Below are positions 1-6,493 of a stretch of DNA of 13,820 bases, one piece after another. Both the position numbers and the translations under genes were made by a program. The stretch's first letter is position 1, and each line of letters starts with the position of its first letter. The notes beneath the pieces are model-generated. The model made no database searches and was not told where the DNA came from. It worked only from the letters and a program-made list of their open reading frames with translations. Source of the stretch: Pseudomonadota bacterium (GTDB lineage: Bacteria; Pseudomonadota; Gammaproteobacteria; Burkholderiales; Thiobacillaceae); NCBI GenBank assembly GCA_021802595.1, contig JAJZRT010000030.1, forward strand, positions 1 through 13,820. The letters run 5' to 3'.

Positions 1-341
1 CGCGCGACCAGGCTTTTATCCTCGTCTCCGATTTCGCCGCAAAGCTCAATAAGCATGTCCTCGCGTGCCGGCGTCCACATGGGTGCGACAAAAAGCTCTT
101 GTTTCGGTGCCCACTTAAAGCCCACCTCCTTCACGAGCGCATATTCGTCTGCGGCCAGCCGGTAAGCCGGATACAGTCTCAGCTTGTTGTCGTCGGGGGA
201 ATAGGTCGCGGTGTGCATGGTCGATGTTCCTTCCTGGTCCTGGGTGGTGTCTGGGGTGTCGAAAGCTGCTCTTTGGTGAGCCTCGGGGGTGCAGGGGGAA
301 AACCCTGCGCTGTTGGTGGTGTGGTCGATGGTCTGGGTCAT
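1..341 (-). CDS. DUF3560 domain protein, 5' part (runs off left edge)
   Basis: The visible 113 codons encode an N-terminal Thr/Asp-rich stretch of about 41 residues, then the segment HTATYSPDDNKLRLYPAYRL and a GFKWAPKQELFVAPMWTPAR block typical of DUF3560 proteins, which are common on broad-host-range plasmids and have no settled biochemical role. The ATG at 341 was chosen because AGGAGG lies six bases before it. A second in-frame ATG at 218, where the recognisable domain begins, also has a good site (AGGAAGGA), so a short and a long form are both possible. The C-terminus lies outside the window. It points away from the long structured leader at 342-838. Family assignment is by remembered motif and is fairly secure; function is unknown. 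Confidence 0.8.
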   Translation of the reverse strand, partial: MTQTIDHTTNSAGFSPCTPEAHQRAAFDTPDTTQDQEGTSTMHTATYSPDDNKLRLYPAYRLAADEYALVKEVGFKWAPKQELFVAPMWTPAREDMLIELCGEIGDEDKSLVA

Positions 342-689
342 GCTTTGCCTCCTGCGTCGTTGAAAATCTGCTCTTTGGAGCCGCCTCACTTGGGAGCTGG
401 GGGCGTGCGGCCCGAAGGGGCGCGGGAGAGACAGGCGCGGTGCAAGGCGGCGTGCCATGCGTGGCCAAGGGCGGGTCGTGGAATAAACGGAGGGGACCCG
501 CGCAGCGGGGCGTAGGCCGTTTATGCCGCGAAAGCGCGCCCGGCCCGAAGGGTGGACAGCTTGGCGCCCAAGCCTTGCAGGCCAACGGCCGGCGAGCGCC
601 CGCCCGCGCAGCACGACGCCAGCGAGGGCGGACCCAAAGAGCGGATCGACGCAAGGGAATGGACCTGGATCATGGGTTTCCACGCCACG

Positions 690-709
690 GCGCGGGGCAT
701 GCCCCGCGC
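690..709. repeat. 20-bp perfect palindrome
   Basis: GCGCGGGGCATGCCCCGCGC is its own reverse complement. It is nested in a wider imperfect pair, GGTTTC at 675-680 and GAAACC at 713-718. It could be a protein-binding site, or in single-stranded form part of a folded promoter. It has no T-run, so it is not a simple terminator. Confidence 0.85.
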
Positions 710-718
710 TAAGAAACC

Positions 719-739
719 GGCGGCGCTCTTGGCGCCGTC
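719..739. repeat. hairpin adjacent to the palindrome
   Basis: GGCGGCGC and GCGCCGTC form an eight-pair stem with one G-T wobble around the loop TCTTG. It lies only ten bases from the perfect palindrome, so the two structures form a pair. Confidence 0.6.
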
Positions 740-838
740 AATAGCGATCACCAGGATTCAAGCGGCGCACGCAGCCGCTCGCGGTTCTGTGCGCCAACCG
801 CTTTAGGGGTAAAACTCAGGCGATCGAAAGAACGACCG

Positions 839-1301
839 ATTTAAACGGTCTATAGGTAAAATTTTGGGGTGGCCCATGCCGGCCGACATGGCAATGGCAA
901 AAAAACATCCCTACGGCCGCTGGAATGCGAAAACGCCGATCTTTGACGCCGCCGGCGACCCCCCTCCCCCTATAGACAAGTCTGAGCGTTGAGTTCGCGT
1001 TGATTTGTCTGGGTCGTTTGGTCCCGGTGGCGCCCCCGACTAGGAGGCACCTGTTAGGGCCGAAGCCCTCAAAGAGGCGCGTGGCGGGAGTCTTGTGATG
1101 CGGTGGGGATTTTCAACAACAGAGGGATTCGGAGAGGGGTCATGGAAGCAAGCTGGCCTTCCGGTATGCCATCATGATTGCATGAAAACCCGCAGAGGAT
1201 GGCGGTCCATTTCCCCTAAGACGGCATCGTGCCGATACTTGCTGCAGGAGGATATGGAAACCGACCTATTTAGTAGGAACTAACAGCACTGTGGTTGACC
1301 A
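839..1301. other. gene-poor stretch left of the origin
   Basis: No recognisable gene was found. A 62-codon plus-strand frame at 1095-1283 has no family resemblance. Its last nine codons, METDLFSRN from the ATG at 1254, follow a near-perfect AGGAGGA site, so a tiny peptide or the relic of a lost gene start is possible. A large imperfect hairpin lies at 974-1010, and a small AGGGC-CGAA-GCCCT hairpin at 1056-1069. Confidence 0.4.
974..1010. repeat. large imperfect inverted repeat
   Basis: AGACAAGTCTGAGCG and CGCGTTGATTTGTCT pair over about 12-13 of 15 positions, counting wobbles, around the loop TTGAGTT. It sits alone between a C-rich tract and the origin. It could be a transfer-origin hairpin, an RNA element or a protein site; no known nic sequence is recognisable beside it. 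Confidence 0.5.
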
Positions 1302-1322
1302 AGGTGAGGCTTTACGGGAACG
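1302..1322 (+). repeat. iteron 1, separated from the cluster
   Basis: A perfect match to the consensus (AGGTGAGGCTTTACGGGAAC, then G). It stands alone on the far side of the AT-rich stretch. Confidence 0.85.
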
Positions 1323-1432
1323 GGTTGATCAAATGACACAGCCTCTTTGTGTGTATCTTATAAACAATTAACAACCTATAAGAACCTTACCAAGTCAGGA
1401 TCACTAGTATCTATGCGGCATTCCGGCGTTTG

Positions 1433-1591
1433 CGGTGAGATTTTACGGGAACGATGGTGAGCTCTGACGGGAGCGTCGGGAGGGTTTACGGGAACATCGG
1501 TGAGATCGTTCGGGAATCGAAGGTGAGGCTCTACGGGAACCCCCCACTTACGGCGCCCGAATCTAGGGAAAGGTGAGGCTTTACGGGAGCG
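1433..1591 (+). repeat. direct iteron cluster (iterons 2-7)
   Basis: Six iterons in the same orientation have their ACGGGA-type cores at 1445, 1467, 1488, 1510, 1533 and 1583. The first five are spaced 21-23 bp apart, about two helical turns, so bound initiators would line up on one face. The copies at 1455, 1476 and 1498 are degenerate (for example TCGGGA in place of ACGGGA); those at 1433, 1521 and 1571 are close to consensus. Confidence 0.85.
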
Positions 1592-1687
1592 TCCTGCCGG
1601 GTAGCTGCGTGGCGCGCTAAGAATCCACGCCAGTTTCGGTTTAATGCTGGATACGATGAGAGTGCTCCCTTACTTATCGCCTACTTG

Positions 1688-2089
1688 CGCTCCCGGAGAT
1701 GCTCACCATTGGCGCGCTCGACAATATTCGTCAGTCCCTTACCTCGCCGCCACGAGTGTTCCCGTATTTCCTCACCGATGTCGGCCACTCTACTCCTGTA
1801 ATAGACTGATAGTGAATTATATTTCCTCTGGATGCCGTGCCGCCCGGCCCTTGTTCGTTCCCGTAGAAGCTCACCTTTTTGCCATTCCCGTAGAAGCTCA
1901 CCTTCAAATCGCAACGCATATGAACATCGCTACGCACATTACAAGCGATCTAATCCTTGGTGATCGGCGGAATGCCGCATGGGCTCTTGTTTTGGCCGTT
2001 TCTCCCCCAGCGGTGCGGCCAGGTTATGCCCATCTGAAGCGTTCCCGTAAAGCCTCACCTTTCCGCAACGTTCCCGTAGAAGCTCACCT
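1688..2089 (-). repeat. inverted iteron cluster (six copies)
   Basis: Iterons on the minus strand lie at 1688-1708, 1757-1777, 1856-1876, 1883-1903, 2040-2060 and 2069-2089. The last four are nearly identical (CGTTCCCGTAGAAGCTCACC type). Spacing is irregular apart from two close pairs, unlike the tightly phased direct cluster. In related plasmids such outlying iterons limit copy number by handcuffing. Confidence 0.85.
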
Positions 2090-2155
2090 TGTTTGTTGTA
2101 ACCGCCAGTTACCCATTGATTTTGCAGAGTAGTTAGCTTGCAACAGCGCGCCGCT

Positions 2156-2199
2156 GGTGAGTAATGCTGGTTACAAATTATCACCGTACTTTTTCACCG
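2156..2199. promoter_or_regulatory. probable RepA autoregulatory operator upstream of repA
   Basis: GGTGAGTAAT (2156-2165) and ATTATCACC (2177-2185) form an imperfect inverted repeat. Overlapping it, CCGTA-N5-TCACC (2184-2198) keeps the exact internal spacing of an inverted iteron. Iteron-derived inverted half-sites in the rep promoter are the normal autorepression site of Rep_3 initiators acting as dimers. No clear sigma-70 hexamers were recognised. Confidence 0.5.
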
Positions 2200-2241
2200 C
2201 CCTGGGTTAGACTGAGGGTCACGTCTGTGAGGAGCCAGGAT

Positions 2242-3564
2242 ATGGCCAAGAAAAAGCAGGGTGAACTGAGCGTTGTTGATGAGATTGGCGAGATTCGCAA
2301 GGCTGTAGAGGCCATCACGATCAGCCCGAAGTCAGGCCGCTTAACGCTGCTGTCGAGGAAACTATTCAATGCCCTCCTCCGCCTCGCCCAGCAGCAAGGG
2401 GAGGATAAGGAGATGCACGAGGCCAAACTCGGTGACGTGCTTGCTAATGCCACTTTCGATTCCAACGACACCAAGCTTGTGAAGGAACACCTTCGACGGA
2501 TGGTTGCCACGCAAGTGGAATGGACCAGTGGCCAAAAGTCAGGCCGCAGATGGGGGGTAACAACCCTTATCGCGAGCGTGGAAATAATAGAAAACAGCGG
2601 GGGCCCGACCCTGATTCAATGGAGCTATGCTCCATCGATACGGAAGCGGCTCATGACCCCCGATATGTACGCGAAGCTGTCGCTGCGTTTGATGGGTGAA
2701 CTCAGGTCATACGCCGCCCTAGCCCTCTATGAGCTGGGGTGTCGGTATGTCACCTCTCCAGGCTCGCTTACGATGCGCCAAGATTGGAGTTGGTGGGAAC
2801 CGATCCTGACGGGAGTGCCCCCTGACCCAACCAAGGAGCGAAGCTACAAGTATTTTAAAAGGGACTACATCATGCAGGCCCTCAAAGAGATCAATACGCT
2901 GACCGATCTCTCAATGGAACTGATAGAGCACAAGGTTGGCAACAAGGTTCTGCAGATACAATTTTTGGTGACCCAGAAGATTCAAGCGGGGCTTCCTCTG
3001 GGCGAGCCTAACCTCTTCGATCTCAGCATCTTGGCGAGGATGCAAAAACTCGGCCTGTCCGAGCGCGAGGCCGAGAAAGTTTATTGCGAGTTCGAGGAAA
3101 CACAGTTACGGGCATCACTGGACTGGGTTGAGAAAAGAATGCGCTCCACGCGCCAATCCCCTGTCCTAAGCCCCGCAGGTCTCTTGAAGGACGCTTTGCG
3201 CAAGGGCTATGCCGAGACGCCGGCATTGCCGTCTAAAGCGCCGGCCGCCCCACCTGCCCTCCACTCTCCGGAGCCAAGGCCTGAAAAACCCTCGCGCGAG
3301 ACTTTGCTCGCGGAACTCAAGGCCGTACGGCGGCAGGATGCCTTCGCCAAGTACGAGGCATTGCCGGAAAAGGAACAATTGGCCCTGCAACAGGAGTTTC
3401 TCTCGGGCGCTTCCCCCTCTGTGCGGGGCATGATGCAGAAGAAGGGCTTGGCTAGTGCGGTGGCTAGGGAGGCATTTCTCCCTTGGCTAGTCGAGCGGTA
3501 TTGGAGCGCGCCCCCCAGTGACACCGACCTGCTGGAGTTCGCGCTTAGTAGGGCGACAAGGTGA
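2242..3564 (+). CDS. repA: plasmid replication initiator RepA (Rep_3-like)
   Basis: A 440-residue replication initiator that would bind the adjacent iterons and open the origin. The N-terminal part (about residues 25-130, ITISPKSGRLTLLSRKLFNALL onwards) and the next part (about 140-245, including MGELRSYAALALYELGCRY) fit the two winged-helix domains of Rep_3 proteins. Residues about 250-440 form a long C-terminal extension with a Pro/Ala-rich linker (about 327-352); most Rep_3 proteins are shorter. The ATG at 2242 was chosen over an in-frame ATG 26 codons upstream because GAGGAG lies before it and the upstream start falls inside the operator. A nearby iteron array and partition operon support the role. 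Family assignment is by overall pattern, not a search. Confidence 0.85.
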   Translation: MAKKKQGELSVVDEIGEIRKAVEAITISPKSGRLTLLSRKLFNALLRLAQQQGEDKEMHEAKLGDVLANATFDSNDTKLVKEHLRRMVATQVEWTSGQKSGRRWGVTTLIASVEIIENSGGPTLIQWSYAPSIRKRLMTPDMYAKLSLRLMGELRSYAALALYELGCRYVTSPGSLTMRQDWSWWEPILTGVPPDPTKERSYKYFKRDYIMQALKEINTLTDLSMELIEHKVGNKVLQIQFLVTQKIQAGLPLGEPNLFDLSILARMQKLGLSEREAEKVYCEFEETQLRASLDWVEKRMRSTRQSPVLSPAGLLKDALRKGYAETPALPSKAPAAPPALHSPEPRPEKPSRETLLAELKAVRRQDAFAKYEALPEKEQLALQQEFLSGASPSVRGMMQKKGLASAVAREAFLPWLVERYWSAPPSDTDLLEFALSRATR

Positions 3565-3721
3565 ATCGAGTATTCGCGACAACGCCAACAGCGCCAGATG
3601 AGTCGACAACCCCCACCTCTCGTCCGCCACTTGTGGTGGGTGGGCGCGGCCAGCGCGTCGTGCTAAAGGGTTTCCTATTGCCTCCGACAGTACCACACCA
3701 GTACCACACCGTGCTGGTGTA
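3565..3721. other. convergent intergenic region between repA and the partition operon
   Basis: No gene is supported. It holds an imperfect CCCACC/GGTGGG inverted repeat around 3610-3645 and, next to the partition operon, par-type repeats (3688-3727). No T-rich intrinsic terminator was seen for either converging transcript. Confidence 0.5.
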
Positions 3722-3727
3722 CTACTG
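3688..3727. repeat. parS-like repeats, right after the partition operon
   Basis: CAGTAC occurs at 3688 and 3699. GTACCACACCAGTACC at 3690-3705 is repeated exactly at 4753-4768 on the other side of parA. ACACCAG and CTGGTGT around 3695-3719 also form an inverted pair that overlaps the last bases of the RHH gene. Identical sites flanking the operon suggest centromere DNA bound by the RHH protein. Confidence 0.6.
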
Positions 3728-4036
3728 GGGTAATTCCGCCTCAAGCGCTTTCTTAAGCAGCCGTTTCAGGGTGTATTGCAAGCTGCGATCATCTTTCTCG
3801 GCAAGCCATTTCAAGGCTTGATGCTCATAGTCGTTGAGTCGCAAATTGATACCGGTCTTGGGTAGCGCGTCGGGAGCAAACTGCTTCCAAGGAAAAGCGA
3901 GAGCCGGACGGGGTGGCGCAACCGAATTTCTCGGCGGCACCGACGTTAACGGTTGGGCGGCCATAGACGTTGCTCCTTCCACGAAGGCATCCAGTTTTTC
4001 CGGATCAATGCTTTTCGGCACCTTGAATTTGTTCAC
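3722..4036 (-). CDS. ribbon-helix-helix centromere-binding partition protein (ParG-like)
   Basis: This 104-residue protein is the presumed adaptor between the centromere and ParA. Residues 1-60 are Pro/Ala-rich and probably flexible. Residues 61-100 give a typical ribbon-helix-helix: the strand TGINLRLNDY, then helices around EHQALKWLAEK and SLQYTLKRLLKKALE. It starts with GTG, and GTGA overlaps the parA stop, so the two genes are translationally coupled. This matches small ParA (type Ib) operons, where a ParG-like protein binds upstream repeats, represses the operon and stimulates ParA ATPase. The role rests on position and fold pattern; sequence identity to a named ParG is not claimed. Confidence 0.75.
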   Translation of the reverse strand: MNKFKVPKSIDPEKLDAFVEGATSMAAQPLTSVPPRNSVAPPRPALAFPWKQFAPDALPKTGINLRLNDYEHQALKWLAEKDDRSLQYTLKRLLKKALEAELPQ

Positions 4037-4674
4037 TGGAATATCTCCTGCGCCAAAAGTTGAATTTCGGCCTTCGCCTTGGAATTGCCGGACTCGATTA
4101 CGCTCTTTCCTTCAATCATGGCATCCCGATAGGCTTTTCTTTCGAAAATCACTGAATCGGCGAGCCGCAACTCTGGGAAGTCCGGGAAATCGGCGATGAG
4201 GCTTCTCGCTTCGGCCAACTCGTCAATGTTCGGGTGAGTGGGTGCGCGGGTGATAAATGCGTGAATGCTCAGGCCCTGATTCATGGCCTGCGCTTGCTGA
4301 GCAAGCTCGCGCACCTTGCTGAGCGTCTCAAGGTCGGGTTGAGAGGCCTGCACCGGGGTATACCAGGTGTCCGCCACGACGGCAGCAGAACGTAACTCCT
4401 TGGAGTCGCGACCGCCGGCGTCGATGATTACGTGCTCGTATAGCTTGGTCAGATCCTGTACATGATTGAAGATGTTTCCGGCGCCCGCTTGGCAAGGAAT
4501 GGCCGGAAGCCCCCCTGCTCCGATGCGGCGGTCGTTCCAGTTGCGCGACGTGCCTTGCGGATCCGCGTCGAGCAAAATCGCCTTCATTCCCTCTAGCGCG
4601 CACCAAACGGCTAGATTGGTAGCAGCCGTCGATTTACCAGTGCCCCCTTTTTCACCCCCGATAAGCACGATCAT
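4033..4674 (-). CDS. parA: ParA-family partition ATPase, small type Ib
   Basis: A 213-residue cytoplasmic ATPase that would move or position plasmid copies over the nucleoid. Visible motifs: the deviant Walker A EKGGTGKST near the N-terminus with the signature lysine, LLDADPQGTSRNW (Walker A'), and VIIDAGGR (Walker B). The short length and absence of an N-terminal helix-turn-helix place it in the ParF-like group, whose operons are repressed by the small partner rather than by ParA. I prefer the ATG at 4674, which has GGGG seven bases upstream; a GTG one codon earlier (4677) is the alternative. The downstream RHH gene overlaps by four bases. Upstream are a promoter and three CAGTAT repeats. 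Confidence 0.9.
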   Translation of the reverse strand: MIVLIGGEKGGTGKSTAATNLAVWCALEGMKAILLDADPQGTSRNWNDRRIGAGGLPAIPCQAGAGNIFNHVQDLTKLYEHVIIDAGGRDSKELRSAAVVADTWYTPVQASQPDLETLSKVRELAQQAQAMNQGLSIHAFITRAPTHPNIDELAEARSLIADFPDFPELRLADSVIFERKAYRDAMIEGKSVIESGNSKAKAEIQLLAQEIFQ

Positions 4675-4684
4675 CACATCACCC

Positions 4685-4723
4685 CAGTATGGTATTCACA
4701 CAGTATCCGTATGGTGGCAGTAT
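4685..4723. repeat. par operator repeats (three CAGTAT boxes)
   Basis: CAGTAT occurs at 4685, 4701 and 4718, spaced 16 and 17 bp apart. The array covers the -10 and start of the parA transcript, consistent with an operator for the RHH partner. Confidence 0.55.
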
Positions 4724-4748
4724 GCAACTGGCGCGGCACCGGTGTCAA
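4719..4748 (-). promoter_or_regulatory. promoter of the parA operon
   Basis: On the minus strand a perfect -35 TTGACA (4743-4748) is followed, 18 bp later, by -10 CATACT (4719-4724). The -10 lies inside one of the CAGTAT repeats, so RHH binding there would block polymerase. The leader to the start codon is about 35-40 bases. Confidence 0.6.
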
Positions 4749-4752
4749 GGTG

Positions 4753-4768
4753 GTACCACACCAGTACC
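4753..4768. repeat. 16-bp parS-like site, left copy
   Basis: GTACCACACCAGTACC is identical to 3690-3705 beyond the other end of the operon. It lies just upstream of the parA -35 box. Confidence 0.6.
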
Positions 4769-4885
4769 GTTCGCAACCGGAGGGGTGCGCAGGAGCCGAT
4801 CGAGCGCCGACGACGGTTGGTCCCTCCGGGATGGGGTGCCACGGCCAGCATGCGCTGCCACGTCCGTCCTGCGCTCGCACGATGT

Positions 4886-4931
4886 CAGTACCATGTCGGT
4901 ATAGTACCAGCACGGTACTACCACATCAGTG
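4886..4931. repeat. upstream parS-like array
   Basis: Three related units lie in tandem: AGTACCATGTCGGTA, AGTACCAGCACGGTAC and ACTACCACATCAGTG, beginning at 4887, 4903 and 4917. They share AGTACCA and a CRGT-type end with the sites near the promoter. This is probably the main centromere region. Confidence 0.55.
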
Positions 4932-5073
4932 TTCTTGATCAGGGCGGGGGGTAAGGGCGGTAGCCCGAGCCGCCCGGCCCGCCGTAACGATCTCGATCTG
5001 GGTGCGACCAAGCCTTACGTTCCCCTGCAAATTCGCATTCCGGCTACTGACGCCAAAGCCATCCGTACATGCC

Positions 5074-5099
5074 CGCATGCAATCATGCTGTTGCATGCG
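5074..5099. repeat. perfect inverted repeat with 9-bp arms
   Basis: CGCATGCAA and TTGCATGCG flank the eight-base loop TCATGCTG. It is centred within a wider 8-bp inverted pair. It has no following T-run, so a protein site or cruciform is more likely than a terminator. Confidence 0.75.
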
Positions 5100-5180
5100 C
5101 CAGTACAAGGGGAACACGCCAAGCCCCGATTTCTCAGTGGGTAAGGGGGAGGGGAGTAGGCCCCCTGTCGGCCGCCTGTG

Positions 5181-5202
5181 CGTCACCTGGGGCGGGGTGA
5201 CG
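5181..5202. repeat. CGTCACC/GGTGACG hairpin
   Basis: Seven paired bases flank an eight-base G-rich loop, about 20 bases left of the IS5 target site. Confidence 0.55.
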
Positions 5203-5225
5203 GGCTGGCAGCTTGCTGCAGCTAA

Positions 5226-6454
5226 GGACACGCTGATTTATTCGCCAGCCATGCTATCGAAGTGATGTGGGCTTTGCGAGAATCGGCGTGACGATGTTTG
5301 ATTGAAAGACAGCGATGCAACGAAGCTTTTCTGACCTCGAGTATGCAGCCAAGAAGAAAGTCACGCGGCGCGACCGGTTTCTCGGCGAGATCGATGCGGT
5401 GACGCCGTGGCCTGCGCTGCTGGCGGAGGTGGAACCGTTCTACCCGAAGGGTGAGGGGCGTGGCCGGCCGCCGATCGGGTTGGAACGTATGCTGCGCATG
5501 TACATCGCCCAGCAGTGCTTCGGCCTGTCCGACGAGGGGACGGAGGACGCACTTTACGACAGCCAGGCGATCCGCAGCTTCGTCGGCATCGACCTCAGCT
5601 GCGAGGCGGCCCCCGACGCCACCACGCTCCTCAAGTTTCGTCGCCTGCTCGAGGCGCACCAGCTGACCGAGCGCATCTTTGCCGCCATCAACGTGCATCT
5701 GGCCGCAAAAGGCCTGATGCTCCGGGAAGGCACGGTGGTCGATGCCACGATCATCGCTGCGCCGTCCTCGACGAAGAACCAGGACGGCAAGCGCGACCCC
5801 GAGATGCATCAGGCCAAGAAGGGCAACCAGTGGCACTTCGGCATGAAGGCGCACATCGGGGTCGATGCGGAATCCGGACTGACCCACACCATCGTCACCA
5901 CTGCCGCTCATGTCAGCGACGTCACCCAGGCCCATGCCCTGCTGCACGGCGAGGAGACGACGGTGTTCGGCGATGCGGGCTATCAGGGTGTCGAGAAACG
6001 GGAAGAGAACCAGGGCAGCGACGTGACTTGGCACGTCGCCTTGCGGCCGGGCAAGCGCCGTGCGCTGCCGGACAGCGAGAGCGGTCGACTGCGTGAGCGG
6101 GCCGAGCAGATCAAGGCCAGCATCCGGGCCAAGGTCGAGCATCCCTTTCACCTCGTCAAGAACGTGTTTGCGTTGCGGAAGGTGCGCTACCGGGGCTTGG
6201 CCAAGAATGCCGCGCAACTCTTCACGCTGTTTGGCTTGGCGAATCTGTTGATTGCCAAGCGGCGATTGTTTGCGCTTCATGCCCAAGGTGCGTCCTGAGA
6301 TGGCGAAGGCGGGTGAATTCGAGCGACCAAGCGCCAAACGGCGGGCCATCGAAAGACTCAACGAGCGGATCGCCGCTCGATTCGTCACGCTCATCGGAAC
6401 ATTTCGGCTGAACAGGTTCGTCATCGATCAAATGCTGAATTTTTCAGCGTGTCC
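5226..6454 (+). mobile_element. complete IS5-family insertion sequence
   Basis: The 1229-bp element is bounded by terminal inverted repeats GGACACGCTGATTTATTC (left) and GGACACGCTGAAAAATTC (right, read inward), identical except around three AT positions. It carries one transposase gene and is flanked by CTAA duplications. Length, ends and target fit the IS5 subgroup of the IS5 family. It lies in non-coding DNA between the par region and the ParDE module, with its right end about 40 bp from the parD -35 box. Confidence 0.92.
5315..6298 (+). CDS. IS5-family DDE transposase
   Basis: This 327-residue transposase cuts and pastes the surrounding element. It aligns by eye with E. coli IS5 transposase over its length: the N-terminal FYPKGEGRGRPP and LSDEGTEDALYDSQAIRSF blocks, then VVDATIIAAPSSTKN (first catalytic Asp, 143), KKGNQWHFGMKAHIGVDA, FGDAGYQG (Asp 220), and RAKVEHPFHLVK (Glu 275 in the R-x3-E-x6-K pattern). 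The DDE triad is intact and length is normal, so the element may still be mobile. The start is the ATG that gives MQRSFSDLEY, common in this group; the ribosome site is weak, as often in IS elements. A long minus-strand open frame opposite it is a codon-bias shadow. Confidence 0.95.
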   Translation: MQRSFSDLEYAAKKKVTRRDRFLGEIDAVTPWPALLAEVEPFYPKGEGRGRPPIGLERMLRMYIAQQCFGLSDEGTEDALYDSQAIRSFVGIDLSCEAAPDATTLLKFRRLLEAHQLTERIFAAINVHLAAKGLMLREGTVVDATIIAAPSSTKNQDGKRDPEMHQAKKGNQWHFGMKAHIGVDAESGLTHTIVTTAAHVSDVTQAHALLHGEETTVFGDAGYQGVEKREENQGSDVTWHVALRPGKRRALPDSESGRLRERAEQIKASIRAKVEHPFHLVKNVFALRKVRYRGLAKNAAQLFTLFGLANLLIAKRRLFALHAQGAS

Positions 6455-6493
6455 CTAACGCTGATGAGGCCAAACGGCGAGTTTCGAGAAGGC

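Larger units (their letters stand above)
342..838. other. long GC-rich structured leader without a convincing gene
   Basis: This half-kilobase between the DUF3560 gene and the origin side carries several short open frames on both strands, all with repeat-like, Arg/Pro/Ala-rich translations and no good ribosome sites. It is dense in inverted repeats: a 20-bp perfect palindrome (690-709), a G+C hairpin (719-739) and GACCG/CGGTC arms around an AT loop (834-850). I read it as an untranslated leader or conserved non-coding plasmid DNA upstream of the DUF3560 gene. A 76-codon minus-strand frame (521-751) is the only one that might be annotated by a gene finder; I do not support it. Confidence 0.5.
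1302..2089. other. oriV: iteron-type vegetative replication origin (oriV)
   Basis: Thirteen copies of a 21-bp iteron with core GTGAGGCTTTACGGGAAC lie here. Seven are on the plus strand (1302-1591) and six are inverted (1688-2089). An AT-rich stretch at about 1345-1410 lies between the first and second direct iterons and is the best candidate for initial strand opening. It contains TTATAAACA, one mismatch from a DnaA-box consensus. The neighbouring initiator gene is of the Rep_3 type, which binds such iterons as a monomer to start replication. Direct repeats plus an inverted set beside the rep gene match the usual split between origin function and copy-number or autoregulatory control. The origin call is inference from this arrangement. 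Confidence 0.85.
4932..5221. other. non-coding stretch between the par region and the IS5 element
   Basis: Open frames on both strands have no recognisable product or ribosome site. The region contains a 9-bp-arm inverted repeat (5074-5099) nested inside a wider GTTCCCCT/AGGGGAAC pair (5019-5026 and 5108-5115), and a CGTCACC/GGTGACG hairpin (5181-5202). Confidence 0.45.
5222..6458. repeat. 4-bp target-site duplication CTAA around the IS
   Basis: CTAA occurs at 5222-5225 and 6455-6458, immediately outside the two IS ends. It fits the YTAR target preference of the IS5 subgroup. The intact duplication shows a simple insertion with no later rearrangement across the element. Confidence 0.85.

Noticed and set aside
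115..654. 179-codon minus-strand open frame overlapping the DUF3560 gene
   Set aside because: It is out of frame with the DUF3560 coding sequence, which has clear domain similarity and two ribosome sites; the translation is Arg/Pro/His-rich noise.
521..751. 76-codon minus-strand open frame
   Set aside because: It reads through the perfect palindrome and hairpins, has no ribosome site and no domain. Possibly predicted in databases, but I see no support for translation.
974..1010. Assignment of the hairpin as oriT
   Set aside because: No IncP, IncQ, IncI or ColE1 type nic sequence was recognised next to it and no relaxase gene is in the window, so it is listed only as an inverted repeat.
1302..2089. 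CRISPR array
   Set aside because: Repeats occur in both orientations, are only 21 bp, and are spaced by 0-2 bp or irregularly, with no spacer pattern and no cas genes. They fit iterons.
1644..2132. 162-codon plus-strand open frame with repeated VPVEAHL peptides
   Set aside because: The repeated peptide is simply the inverted iterons read in frame. It is origin DNA, not a gene.
3561..3821. 86-codon plus-strand frame starting at GTGA overlapping the repA stop
   Set aside because: The overlap looks like coupling, but the frame runs through par repeats and antisense into the RHH partition gene, and its sequence has no protein-like character.
5222..6424. 400-codon minus-strand open frame across the IS
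   Set aside because: It is the antisense of a complete DDE transposase and runs through the IS left end. No motifs or ribosome site.
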